This document shows, piece by piece, positions 50,050 to 64,000 of a DNA stretch of 64,000 nucleotides. Under the pieces are notes generated by a model. It was not told the DNA's origin. It saw nothing but the letters and a program-made list of their open reading frames with translations, and searched no databases. Source of the stretch: Latrodectus hesperus. Taxonomy: Eukaryota > Arthropoda > Arachnida > Araneae > Theridiidae. The position numbers were made by a program, and so were the translations under genes. The stretch is taken from assembly GCA_037975125.1 (NCBI GenBank), contig JAJQOW010000233.1, positions 85,232 to 149,231 on the forward strand, read 5' to 3'. How positions within the stretch are numbered: position 1 is the first letter of the stretch; every line of letters begins with the position of its first letter.

Positions 50050-51899
50050 AAAATAGTCAGACTTTTAATAAGACGGATGTACTTGATGAATTGACAACAA
50101 ATTGTCTATATTCGGCTTCAGTTTTGTCGTTAATTATCTCAAATCTCCCCGTTCTGTGTGTTTAATCTACTCTTTTTTTTTGTTAGCAGGCTGGAACGGC
50201 ACTAAAACTTCTTTCGACAAAATATGACGGGGAAAACGGTATTAAAAATTTTCTTTCAATTTCCCAACGCCCAGAGTATTTTTCGGGGATTTCTGCTTGC
50301 AGCCAAAATGTTTGATAGTCTTTTAAATTTCACCTTTAATTCCTCGTTGGTGCTGAGCTCAAGTAACTTCTCTTGTAATTCCACATTCGCATCTTCCGTT
50401 TCATCAAATGGGGTTAAGATCCATGGCGGTATTTCCATCGTCAGAATATCTGCAAATCTATTTTTAAATTCATCATTCAGGGTATTTAAATGTCGAGCGT
50501 AAGTCTGAATATTTTCATCAAGACATTCTATTTGTAACAAGTGTGGAAGGTGGGGGAAATGCGCCGACTAATATTGGACTTCATTAATTTCAATTTACAG
50601 AAAAAAGCCGAAATTATACCCTTTGTTTGTATTAAACTAAGGTTGTCCCCTTGTAACTGCAAGTTAACGTCACTGAATTTTTGAAACAACACTGTTAAAT
50701 ACGCAATGTCCGCTTTATATTTGATCAGAATTTCTTTTAAATCTGGTGCTTTAGTTTCCAGAAATTCTATCACTGATTCAAAAAGTGAATAAAATCTCGA
50801 TAAGTATGCACCTTTCGACTACCAGCGTACTTCAGTATGTTAGAGCATTCGTTGGAAATCTTCACCATTTTCATCGCACAATAGTGCTAACAAACGGGTA
50901 TTCAAAGCATTGCTTATTTTATTTACTCCGTTTATCACAAAATGAAGCGACAAGTGCAATCTATCGCTCAAATTTTTAGCTGCAAGCTGTTGTTGATGGA
51001 TGACACAGTGAATTACAATTAGTCCTGGTATTATTCTTTTAAGATGGTTTATTAATCCACGTTATCGCCCGAACATGGCAGAGCTCCATCTGCTGCCACC
51101 GAAATAATGTTTGTAAATGGAATAGATTTTTTCTGTAAAAAAATCCCTCAGGATACTAAATATCGTTTCGCCTTTGGAGTCCGACTTCAAAGTTTGTGCG
51201 AATAGCAGCTCTTCATGGATTTCTTCGTCCATAACAAATTGAAAATATGCCAATAATAATGTTTCATTACCAGGCAAAGTAGAATCATCCAACTGAATAG
51301 AAAAATGAGTGGTTTGCAGATAATTACACAAGAAGCTTTTTATATCAGAGCTGATTTCATCAATACGTCTTTGTACAGTGTTGTTACTTAAAGGAATTCT
51401 TTTCAGCCCGTCAAATGGAGGTTTGTGCTGAACAGTTTTTTAAACCTCTTCAGTAGCGAGTAAAATAAACTCTTCTCTGATGGTGTGCGGTTTTCCAGAT
51501 TTCGCTATAAGCAACGAAATATTGTAAGATGCCCGCAAGCCATCATCGCTACTTTGAGACGTTATAGCAAACATACTATTTTTCCTTTAATGTTTGAAAG
51601 TATTTCAGATCTTAACCTATTTTTTCAGGATGACACCTTCTTAGATGGTCTTTGAGCTTCGATGATTTCATAGAGTCATTGCTCAGAACTTTGTTGCATA
51701 AAAGCAACACACTCTTTAATGAGAGCTACAAGCACCTTAGCATAAAGCTCCAAAAATGTCCGCCATACCTACCTAAAAGACACATGGACAATCGTTTGTC
51801 TGCCGTTGATGGCAGGCAAACGATTGCCCATGATGGAAGAAAACCAAATTGCAAATAATCAACACTGTACTGTCGACATTTCTTCTTAGATTCAGCCAT
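50050..51899 (-). pseudogene. hAT transposase, ZBED5/SCAND3-like, inactivated
   Basis: Begins MAESKKKCRQYSVDYLQFGF at 51899, then a damaged BED-like finger (LLLCNKVLSNDSMK, KLKDHLRRCHPEK; one Cys of the usual CxxC is lost). The catalytic domain follows with NYLQTTHFSIQLDDSTLPGN (the LDEST block, second acidic residue Asp), ETLLLAYFQFV, ELLFAQTLKSDSKGETIF and SRWSSAMFGR (degenerate DGAPSMVGR). Then come MIEFLETKAPDLKEILIKYK, DVNLQLQGDNLSLIQTK, ECLDENIQTYARHLNTLNDE and EIPPWILTPFDE. A weak RGDLR-like block lies near 50140. Frames shift several times. An inverted duplication at 51783-51832 also disrupts the N-terminal region. Relatives are domesticated in vertebrates as ZBED5 and SCAND3. Confidence 0.9.
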
Positions 51900-52463
51900 T
51901 TCCGTATCAGTTGTGACCTGTAAAAAAATGTTTTTTTTTTAGACGATTTTACCAGCATTTGGCTATTATATCACAACAAAATAGAATTATTGCAATAAAA
52001 AATGCCCGTGGAAGCACTGTTCTTTTAATGAATAACCATCGTCGCGTAAATAAATATTTTTAAACAAAAAATTACCTAGGTACTAAAGTTTAATCTTCCC
52101 TGTTCTTTTACAGAAGTTTTGAATAATCTCTAGTATTTAATTTTTACTACATAACTATCTACTACACTCAAATAGTAAAACAAATTCAAATATGATTGAT
52201 AAATTACGATATACAATAAAAATGTGTATAACAAATAGGCAGAAACTTAATTTTTTCAGTACTGCAAATACATACATCGATTCACTCACAGTCACACTTT
52301 CATGTTCAAAATCCCAGAAACAAATAAGTAACGTTTTGTTCTTGGCCTTCGTATTTATACTAATGTAGTTTGCAAGCACAGCGCAAGTCGCATTTCATCC
52401 CTTTGCAGGTCTAAACAAGCATCCCGGGAGACATTTTACAAGTCTCGACATGTGGTGTCCACT

Positions 52464-52520
52464 TGTACTATTATCTATTGTTCTATTTATCATTGTACTA
52501 TTATCTATTGTTCTATTTGT
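52464..52520 (+). repeat. 30-bp tandem duplication
   Basis: TGTACTATTATCTATTGTTC starts at 52464 and again at 52494, giving two adjacent copies with a 30-bp period. It lies near the decayed right end of the hAT element. Confidence 0.85.
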
Positions 52521-52904
52521 TTGAACTGAGTCTCGAATATTTTTGAGTACCTACCTAGTGAATGATGCTACCTGTCTACGTCGGTAGGTAAATTGAAGTC
52601 AAAATTTTTGTTCTTAATTATGAAAACCAGAAAATATTTCGTGGACCCCCACTTTTATGTTTGTCAATATAATAAAGTAAGAAATATATAAATTTACTGA
52701 TAGTTATTTACATTTTCTTTTTAAAGCCACATAGCTATGGTTTGAGTTCTTTTGTGAGGTTTTCAGCGGGATGCCATTTACCTCGATATAACGTTAATCA
52801 TCCATAATCAAAAGTTTAGGAATAAGTTAGAATAGGAGAACATCCAGACGAAAGTGTCTGGAATCATCAAGCTATCCTGGCAGCGCTGGGCTAACTCAAG
52901 CGTA

Positions 52905-52945
52905 GCCCCGCCCACCTAGATTTCCGAGCATTTATAAAACAAAAA
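52905..52945 (+). promoter_or_regulatory. GC-box plus TATA-like promoter candidate
   Basis: GCCCCGCCCACC (GC box) is followed about 20 bp on by TTTATAAAAC (TATA box) on the plus strand. Sequence after it becomes AC-rich with repeated CACAGCAAACT units (52985-53055). This is the spacing of a core RNA polymerase II promoter and could belong to an LTR or to a host gene. No plus-strand coding exon follows in the next kilobase; the adjacent protein-like frame is on the opposite strand. TTTATAAA is near-palindromic, so direction is uncertain. Confidence 0.35.
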
Positions 52946-53059
52946 TACAAAGGCCTGCAAGGCAAGATAGAAAGTGCACATCATAATTTCACATTTCTTC
53001 AAGCAAACTCACACACAGCAAATTCACAGCAAACTTCACATTCACAGCAAACTATGCAA

Positions 53060-53621
53060 ACTACCGTCCTCAGATGTTCTTGATTTTCTGAGGTAAAGCC
53101 AAAAATTTCCATCTGCCGGTTCTTGCAGTTTAATAACGTAATCTTCCTTTTGCCTGTTACTTATATTCTCGCGTTCGTCATTGAAATATTGAATAATTTG
53201 AATAATTTCCTTAGTACTAGCGTTTTCAATAGTTTCGATAACTCATTTGAAACCATCTCGCAATTCAACTCTCATTTTTTCGACTGTAGAATAGGTTTTG
53301 TCTGCTAGTTTACTGACATTTTCCAGTGCTTCAGTGCCGTCTCGTAATTTCTTATCAATATCGTTGAATCTTTCATTTCTGTTTTATCTCATCAAATGGT
53401 ATGCTCGAGCAATCCATGGCAATCATGGCTGCATCTGTCACCCCTTTTGAAAGATGTCCACTAACTGCAATCGGCATGGCGACTTCATTCGCACCTTCAA
53501 TGGAAGAAACATCAGCAGCAACATTACCCACAGTTTCATATGCTACTGCCTGATACTCTAAAGCTTTGCACTGCTCATATTTAGACATTTCTCTTTTTGA
53601 AAGCATATTTTTTTCTTTCAT
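53060..53621 (-). pseudogene. Broken protein-like frame with coiled-coil character, unrecognised
   Basis: From an ATG at 53621 the minus strand encodes 82 residues including YEQCKALEYQAVAYETVGNV, SGHLSKGVTDAAMIAMDCS and IPFDEI. After a frameshift near 53375 a second frame runs for over 100 residues: ERFNDIDKKLRDGTEALENV, SKLADKTYSTVEKMRVELRD, (one TGA), VIETIENASTKEIIQIIQYF and KEDYVIKLQEPADGNFW. Heptad-like charge spacing suggests coiled coil. Codon use is far less AT-biased than the flanks. I do not recognise the family. It could be a host pseudogene, an intron-split gene misread as frameshifted, or a mobile element gene of an unfamiliar type. I make no functional claim. Confidence 0.5.
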
Positions 53622-53639
53622 TTCGCTATTCCTCGCGAA

Positions 53640-55365
53640 AATTTAAGCAAAGAAATGGAAAAGATACTTACTTAATTCTGGCAATAGACGAGTATATGCA
53701 GAACGAGTGATGATCATACAAATTTGACTCCCTTTAAATATACATTTTCACCACGCATATTTTCATCACTTAGAGTCAAATTATTTTTGACAGGACAATG
53801 AACAAATTTTAAAAATGTCTGTATCATTCAACACAAAATTATATTCTTTAAGATTTTTTGGGTGAAATTTATTCTTTTCTTCTGGATCAACTTCAACTGT
53901 CAGTTTGAAAGGCAACATTTACCTTCTGGGATTTAGTAGGAAACACCTGTGCGAAATTCTTTCAGGCTCCTTCGATATCGGTTTAAGAAAAAAGAATGCT
54001 TCAGTTATTGATTACTGATAGAACAGTGCAATTGTGTTGAAAATTTAAAGATAATAATATATATATTCTTGTGTAACCACAGGCACACACACACATATGA
54101 AATCTATTTAAACAAATGGTTTTTATGCCAACAAATTTTAATACATTCTTATATTTATTAATATATCAGCTTTACATTAACTCATGATTTAGAAGTTAAA
54201 TATGTTATATGTTACAATAATAAATTTTTAAAGCCTTCTTAAATTACAAGTTGTTTTTAAAAATGTATCATTTTTATTCATATTTGTACTTATTATTTAA
54301 TACAAATTATAGCCTCAAATACTGTTTTTATGCATAAATTATTATGCAAAAAAATTATGCAAAAAATAATAAAAAATCAGAGTATATAAAAAATAAAATA
54401 ATTTGAAATATTTTTTCCTAAAATGTTATTTTCCTTTTAGTCTATCATTAAATATTTTCATTTACGTTCTCAAAGTTTTCACTGTACCAGATTTTTCTCA
54501 CAAATAAAATATTTCTTTGTAAGTTTTTTTTTTAAAATAACTACAAATCCATGTTGGTTTAAAAAATATATTTTGTTTTAATTGTTAATGTAGAAATACA
54601 TTTTATGTAATATTATATAGTTTAGCTAATAATAATTTAGTTTATTGAGCTCTAAATTAGAGATTAAGTCGAAAACAAATTATTTGCAATTTCCATTTCA
54701 TTAAATTCATTGGCTTTTGCTTATTTTTAATTTAGAAAGCATGTATTACCATTTTTTTCAAAATTTCTGCATTTAAAGACACACATATTAGCACAGCTGA
54801 TTGTTAAATTATATAGAGCCATTTGTGTGATAATGTTAGTACCGATTACTATTTCGATAGCATTGAAAAGCAATGCTTATTTGTTAATTTTTCATGTTAT
54901 TATCCTGGATATTTTGTATGTTCTATGTAAGAGTAACTTAAATTTTGTTAATTTTCTTCATTTATTATTGCATTATATCTTGTATATCACATTGAAAAGA
55001 AGCGCTAATGTTGTTGATTTTCTTTTATTTTTATTATTAAATGGTATCATATACTTTCACATTCAAAAGTAATGTTATTTTCATCAATTTTCTTTTGTCA
55101 ACATTCAGAAAACTCTTGTACAGAATATTTTATATTCAATAGTTCATGCGTTTGATTCTTAATTCGGCTATGATACTTGCATCTAATCTTCCTACCTTTT
55201 TCCTCCGAATGTGAAGTTCTAGTTTGTCACGTGTAAAACAGTGTAACATCTACTCTATTATTAGCATTTAACAGATTATCCTATATTAACACTGAAGCAT
55301 GCTTTTATCATAATGTGCTTATTTTTTGCGTAATGATTCAAACTTTCTTAAAGAAGGCTACAGAA
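53640..55365. other. AT-rich stretch, nothing firm
   Basis: A 10-bp inverted repeat (AATTTGACTC at 53721-53730 and GAGTCAAATT at 53773-53782) could form a hairpin with a 42-base loop. A short CA run lies near 54085. No gene was recognised. Confidence 0.4.
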
Positions 55366-55369
55366 TGCG

Positions 55370-55610
55370 TGACCGATGATGTGATGTTAGAGTCCCTAAC
55401 TTCGAAGCAGTAGGTCCCGGGTTTGAATCCTGGTTCGGGCAGGGATATTTCTTTCTCTCTTTTTGTATTTCTTTATCACTTCACTTTAGGGGTGATGATG
55501 ATACACCCACTGGGTGCCGCTCTGTATATGATGTCAGCATTAATCCCATTTTAGAGCTGAATAGGGCAAAGTCCTAAGGGCATTCCGGCATTAGAAAAAA
55601 GAAGATTAGA
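55370..55610 (+). repeat. tRNA-derived SINE
   Basis: A tRNA-like head ends at about 55440. The T-arm CCGGG-TTTGAAT-CCTGG at 55417-55433 (one G-T pair) contains the B box GGGTTTGAATCC. The GC-rich body (GATACACCCACTGGGTGCCG, AGGGCAAAGTCCTAAGGGCA) runs to a short A-rich tail near 55595-55605. The A box and acceptor stem are degenerate, so it is not a tRNA gene. It is a different family from the repeat at 41.5 kb judged by its body. Confidence 0.75.
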
Positions 55611-56085
55611 GGCTTCACACTTTTTTAAAGAGAAATATTAATGATTTTACTCTATCGCTACTTTATTATAAAGATCAAATATAATAGACATGAGTATTGT
55701 CTCTGAAGTTAAATTAGATAATTTACATTGATTAAATTTCAATCCTTGTATTGTAGAACGAATATCGAATTTGACTTGCATTTGAAGTCAAATACGATAA
55801 TCATATTACAATAAAATTTCAGTGCTTAAGAGCTAACAACAAATTACAAATATTTAACGTTTATTAATATTGTATAATTTTAAGTGTCACATCGGAACAT
55901 TTAATGAGACTATTGGTTACCACTGAAATTAAAATTTAATAAGTATGTAAATATCTTTTGTGGCCATTAAAGTTGCAACACTATGAAGAGACCCAAATAA
56001 TAGAAGATATTTTCATATGTAAGCAGCAGGACATAAAATCAAAATGATTAATATTCAAGTAACTTCAGATACGAACAATTTGAAA
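55611..56085. other. AT-rich stretch, nothing seen
   Basis: No gene or element recognised; it may include the 3' end of the Tc1 relic that follows. Confidence 0.4.
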
Positions 56086-56089
56086 TTTG

Positions 56090-57105
56090 GGATAGAAATA
56101 TATAGGTTTACAGTGACATCAAATTAGGAGAAACACTTCCCTACTGAAGTCATCAAAATTGTCTTTACTCGGTTATGTATACTATCGAACTAGGTTTAGA
56201 TGACAGAAACGGATGACTCATTCTATGCTGCTTCGGGCCTAAGGGTCACTCCATCGTAGTAACTAATAAAGGGTGATGAACCAGATATTTCCAATTAGTG
56301 AAAAATCTAGAGACTGAGCTTGATAGGATAATAATTGAATATGTCTCTAAGAATTGGACTTGGAACAGTTGACTATGCATTACCTTGTTGAAAGTTAGTA
56401 TCCCATAAGCCTCGACGGTAAGGCCCAACCATTGGTCTTAAAATGACAGAAATGAATCGAATACCACTCAAATTAACATTGCTCTGAACGAGAAATATTC
56501 CCATAACATCACATCAAGTAGAAGGTGGCCCAAATGACTTGATAGAATGCAACTGTGTAACAAGCCTTCTCTCCTCACATAGGCTCTCTCTCTCTCTATA
56601 TATATATATAAAGACCATGAGAATGCTAAACGCAGAACCAAAACTAGGAATGATGATGCTCCAATATCCAGCTTTATCCTTCAAGGGCACCAGATTTTTA
56701 ATTTGTCTCTATACTGCATTTAAACTGTTGACAATGTGTACTGAACCAAACATCATCGCACAATACGAGTATCTTCTGTAATTTCTGGAAATAAATCCGA
56801 ATTTTGACCAACTGTCTGTATTGTGGTTTTACGGTGTCACAATATATGTATCATTTCGCACATTAATAAAGTAAGGGTACTGATATCTTGCATTCTCTTC
56901 AGTATGATACTCTGAAATTCCATATTGATATGTTTCCAGATGATTCTACCCTCTTAAAGATAATATCATGGTACGATAATCGACATTCTATACAAGCAAT
57001 GATCCTGTTTCTATCGATTCTGACAATGGCTGATAAGCATTTTTTCTTCTTTTCGTAAGATTTTATCATTTTGATTCCTGGAATTGCAGTTTTAAAGACC
57101 GGCAA
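56090..57105 (-). pseudogene. Tc1-family transposase relic (fourth lineage)
   Basis: From the right: SAIVRIDRNRIIACIECRLS followed by YHDIIF near 57035-56965, matching a Tc1 paired-type helix-turn-helix of the IVxxIExGLSYxxIA kind. After a decayed centre come VMGIFLVQSNVNLSGI (the VMVWGIFS block) near 56510 and WDTNFQQGNA (the FQQDNA block, with catalytic Asp replaced by Gly) near 56390. FTNWKYLVHH, VTTMEWPLG and KQHRMSHPF-like C-terminal residues follow to about 56200. Only short blocks are alignable by eye and stops are frequent. A (CT)n(TA)n run at 56583-56612 interrupts it. Confidence 0.6.
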
Positions 57106-57718
57106 TGTTTTTCTGAAATATTGATGTGCATAAATAACAAATTGTGCTTGATTTTCAGTAAGTTTTAGCTTTGCACGTAAAGTTATTCTTTTGAATATAA
57201 GATCACTATAATTTATAAAGAAAAAGATTTAATAAAATTACTGAAATCACCTATTAGCTTATAGTTAAAATATTCATTTTCTGCTGGTTTTATTATTGAT
57301 GCAGCAAAAAATTATTCAAATATTTTTATATTATTTTATAAATACTACATAATTAAACTGAATTAATTATAAATGAAAGTATTGAATAATTAAGAGTGAA
57401 ATTTTATATATGTGTGTGTAAATAACATTGGACTAAATTAAAATTTTGATTAAAGAATGATACGAAAATTAAAATAAAATATTATACAATTATAAATAAA
57501 GAATGATACATTTGATTAGTTAATAATTTTATGGCATTTAAGACTTCTTGGTGACGTAAATCCATAGTTTTAGTATACGTTTATTTGTAATTAGAAAAAA
57601 TATATCACAAAAAACTGAATATTAAAGAATCATTTTTTCAAAAAATACACATTTTATGGAAATTAAATTCTTTAAAAATTTATTTCCTACTTGCTAAAAA
57701 TGTAAAAAAATTAATTAA

Positions 57719-60870
<3,152 letters not shown>

Positions 60871-60878
60871 AATTTTAC

Positions 60879-61149
60879 ATTATCTGATATAGTCTTTTGA
60901 AATGTTTCTGCGAAAATATGGGAAATTTCTTTAATTATTACACCTCTCTTGTGTTTGTCAAAATAAAGTTTATCTTTTGGGTCCCAGAGGCATCGGTTCT
61001 CTACATAAATTAAATAAAATTAGTGAACAATTACCGAAGGAAAACATTTAATTTAAAAATAACAATATTTAAAAAATATTATTACCTCTATAAAGATCTA
61101 TAATAAGTTCTTTCTCAAATGTAAACCAATAATTAGTTTGACTTTCCAT
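60879..61149 (-). CDS. MADF-domain protein, first two coding exons (partial host gene)
   Basis: Exon 1 (61149-61086) encodes MESQTNYWFTFEKELIIDLY-R plus one base. It ends at a donor AGAG|GTAATAA. An 85-bp intron (61085-61001) ends in TTTATGTAG. Exon 2 (61000-60879) begins AGAACCGATGC, so the split codon is GAG, giving YRENRCLWDPKDKLYFDKHK, then RGVIIKEISHIFAETFQ. It ends at a donor-like AAT|GTAAAA. The spliced reading E-L-I-x-L-Y-R-E-x-x-C-L-W-D-P-x-D-x-x-Y is the signature of the MADF (Adf-1/Myb-SANT-like) DNA-binding domain, which usually sits at the N terminus of transcription regulators that often carry a C-terminal BESS motif. The rest of the domain (the KKxWxxLRD helix) must lie on a further exon. 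The GC-rich TCTCGCGAGA promoter upstream supports a live gene. A domesticated or transposon-borne MADF is the alternative. Confidence 0.75.
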
Positions 61150-61450
61150 TTTATTTTCCACGCGGTAATAAAAATTTTGCAGAGAAAAACGGATGTTGAA
61201 TTTAGCGGTCTCGCGGAAAGTTGCCAGATACATATTTCGAACCTACTCGAAATCTAGAAAATTCTCGCGCTCCACCTCTTTTCTAGGGTAAATAAGACCT
61301 CAAAGACGTCATTTGGTCTTATGCGATTCATCTCGCGAGACAAGTCTCATGCGATGATCTACGAATATGCGGACTACTTAGGATACACTAATTGCGTTTA
61401 CTCATTCAGACACTTTCGCCATACGAAAGATTCTCTGAACTCAACAAAGT
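61150..61450 (-). promoter_or_regulatory. CpG-containing promoter with TCTCGCGAGA motif
   Basis: An island of CG dinucleotides in otherwise AT-rich DNA, immediately upstream of the MADF start codon. It holds the exact palindrome TCTCGCGAGA at 61331-61340. Two partial relatives occur on the plus strand (GGTCTCGCGGAA near 61208 and TTCTCGCGC near 61262), and a CRE-like TGACGTCT on the minus strand at 61304-61311. TCTCGCGAGA is an established bidirectional promoter element of housekeeping genes, bound in vertebrates by BANP. There is no TATA box at the expected place, in keeping with a housekeeping-type promoter. Assignment to the MADF gene is inferred from position. Confidence 0.6.
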
Positions 61451-62737
61451 TTAATACTGACGAAGCAAACAACCATACACAAATATTTTTTTAATATATT
61501 TCATTTTTACTTTTGTAAAAAGTGGTGCGCAAAAATTTATGTTCAATTAAAATAAAATTTGTTATTTTGTATTAAATTTACAGTGATTTTCCACTTTATC
61601 CACCTATTGTCTTAATATACGTACATAGTATTTTGATTAAGTTTAATTTTAGAAAAGCCTTTGGGTGAAATCCTATAGCCATAGTCATAGAGAGAGAAAG
61701 GCGCATACAACGGCGTAGCCACAGTTCCTCCTTCATCTAAAATAATACTAAATAGCTATCCCTTTAGTATAGGAGTTACGTAGGCGGAGCTACAGATATA
61801 AGTAGGGATATATCCCAAGGGTTCATCTTACTTATTGTATTAAATTTTTGTATCAAAAATAAAATTGAATAGCTATATCTTGTACAAATTAAATAGTTCG
61901 ATTAATCTTTAAAACACTTTTTCCATAAAATAATCTAAAATTTATGTAAATTGTTAAAGGATGTAAATACATAAATTGTAAATTTTTATCTAAAAAACAT
62001 TTACGTATTATTAATATAATTAATAGTATATTTTTAAGTCTTTTTTATATTTTTATTTATAAAAGTATTAATTATAGTTGCTTTGGAAGTCGAAATTCTT
62101 AGGTTTGCTTCTGGTCTTAGGAATGCTTACAAGACTTAAATTAAATGATTAATTATCATCCATAGAATTCCAAAATTAAAACTTTGTATCACAAAAGATG
62201 TATAGTAGTTAATTAAAATTTATAGTATACATTGCACTGCTCTAAGCAGAATACTTCATTAGTACTGTAGTCCTGCACTTAAATTATTTGGAATTTTTTG
62301 AAATGCTTACCTATTTATGTGTATGCATAAAAGCAAATAAACGAATTAATAAAGTTGGAGAAACGGGAAGTTGCTATTATAAAGTTTTCTGAATGATATA
62401 GCCACTCATGAAACATTGAATTACAAAAATAAAATAACCTGTAGACATTTCTAAAATTTTAATATGTATTTTTAACAGGAACGCCATAATTTATATAACA
62501 AATGAAATGTATTGTTCAAATGTAAGAGAAATCTATCAAAATATTAAAAATCTTAATTTTAAATATATACTTAATGTTGTCACTCGTTAAATAATGTTGT
62601 TAAAATTTTTATTAAAATTGTGATATTAATTGAATATTAAAATTCTGAGTAATAAATCAATAAATTAATAGATTAAGGATTTTCCCTAAGATAATCTCTA
62701 AAATTTCAGAAATTCATGAATAATTATTTACAATTCT
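61451..62737. other. AT-rich stretch, little seen
   Basis: A less AT-rich patch at 61665-61830 (CGGCGTAGCCACAG, then CGTAGGCGGAGCTACAG) may be a small repeat. Nothing in it is diagnostic. Confidence 0.4.
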
Positions 62738-62753
62738 TTGAAAATATATATGA

Positions 62754-64000
<1,247 letters not shown>

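Larger units (their letters stand above)
48319..52670 (-). mobile_element. hAT element (ZBED5/SCAND3-like) interrupted by a nested transposon
   Basis: The left end CATTGGTTCCCAAACTTTTT with CGTGGACC just inside resembles the terminal repeat of Buster/Charlie-type hAT elements (CAGTGGTTCCCAA type). The right side has the matching CGTGGACCCCCAC at 52640-52655, beyond which the terminus is decayed. The minus-strand transposase lies at 50050-51899. A separate 1.47-kb element sits at about 48569-50034, in the 3' part. Removing it would leave a host element of about 2.9 kb, normal for this group. Confidence 0.8.

Noticed and set aside
55370..55440. Possible tRNA gene
   Set aside because: Only the T-arm is good; the A box and acceptor are degenerate and a SINE body with an A-rich tail follows.
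61665..61830. Possible small MITE with GGCGTAGCCACAG / GTAGGCGGAGCTACAG
   Set aside because: The strings are only loosely complementary and no target duplication could be seen.

Overview
The window is eukaryotic, AT-rich nuclear DNA dominated by transposable elements. There are no operons, no bacterial-type genes and no CRISPR array. The mix of jockey-clade LINEs, an RNase H-bearing I-type LINE, several Tc1 lineages, mariner, a Tigger/pogo element, hAT elements, tRNA-derived SINEs and long (TA)n arrays fits an arthropod. I infer a spider (orb-weaver type) from remembered family resemblance; no search was run.

Layout. 0-5 kb: an eroded minus-strand jockey reverse transcriptase, an unrecognised cysteine-rich candidate exon (2566-2835), tRNA-headed SINEs and the 3' end of an I-type LINE. 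5-17 kb: microsatellites, an internally deleted Tc1, a possible P/THAP-type transposase relic, a dispersed unclassified repeat and a dead hAT element. 17-21 kb: a second Tc1 and a 5'-truncated plus-strand jockey. 21.5-26.65 kb: a perfect 150-bp tandem duplication followed by an almost full-length minus-strand jockey, with gag-like ORF1 (three CCHC knuckles), an ATGACTAA overlap, and ORF2 (endonuclease plus RT) closed by only two in-frame TAA codons. 26.7-35 kb: a second copy of the dispersed repeat, a 1.1-kb element with RTE-like ends, and a jockey relic split by a third Tc1. 39.3-41.2 kb: a Tigger element with both terminal inverted repeats. 41.4-45.7 kb: a SINE and a 5'-truncated I-type LINE (RT plus RNase H). 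48.3-52.7 kb: a ZBED5/SCAND3-like hAT element carrying a nested, unclassified 1.47-kb DNA transposon with 20-bp perfect TIRs. 53 kb: a broken protein-like reading frame I cannot name, beside a GC-box/TATA segment. 55-57 kb: a SINE and a fourth Tc1. 60.9-61.4 kb: the best candidate host gene, the first two exons of a MADF-domain protein with phase-compatible splice sites and an exact TCTCGCGAGA promoter motif. 62.9-64 kb: a mariner (DD34D) inserted in a (TA)n array and cut by the window end.

The genes do not form a pathway. Apart from the MADF start and perhaps the two unrecognised segments, everything coding is transposon protein, nearly all of it inactivated. The nesting gives a relative order of insertions: hAT before the TIR element, jockey before Tc1, and dispersed repeat probably before the young jockey.
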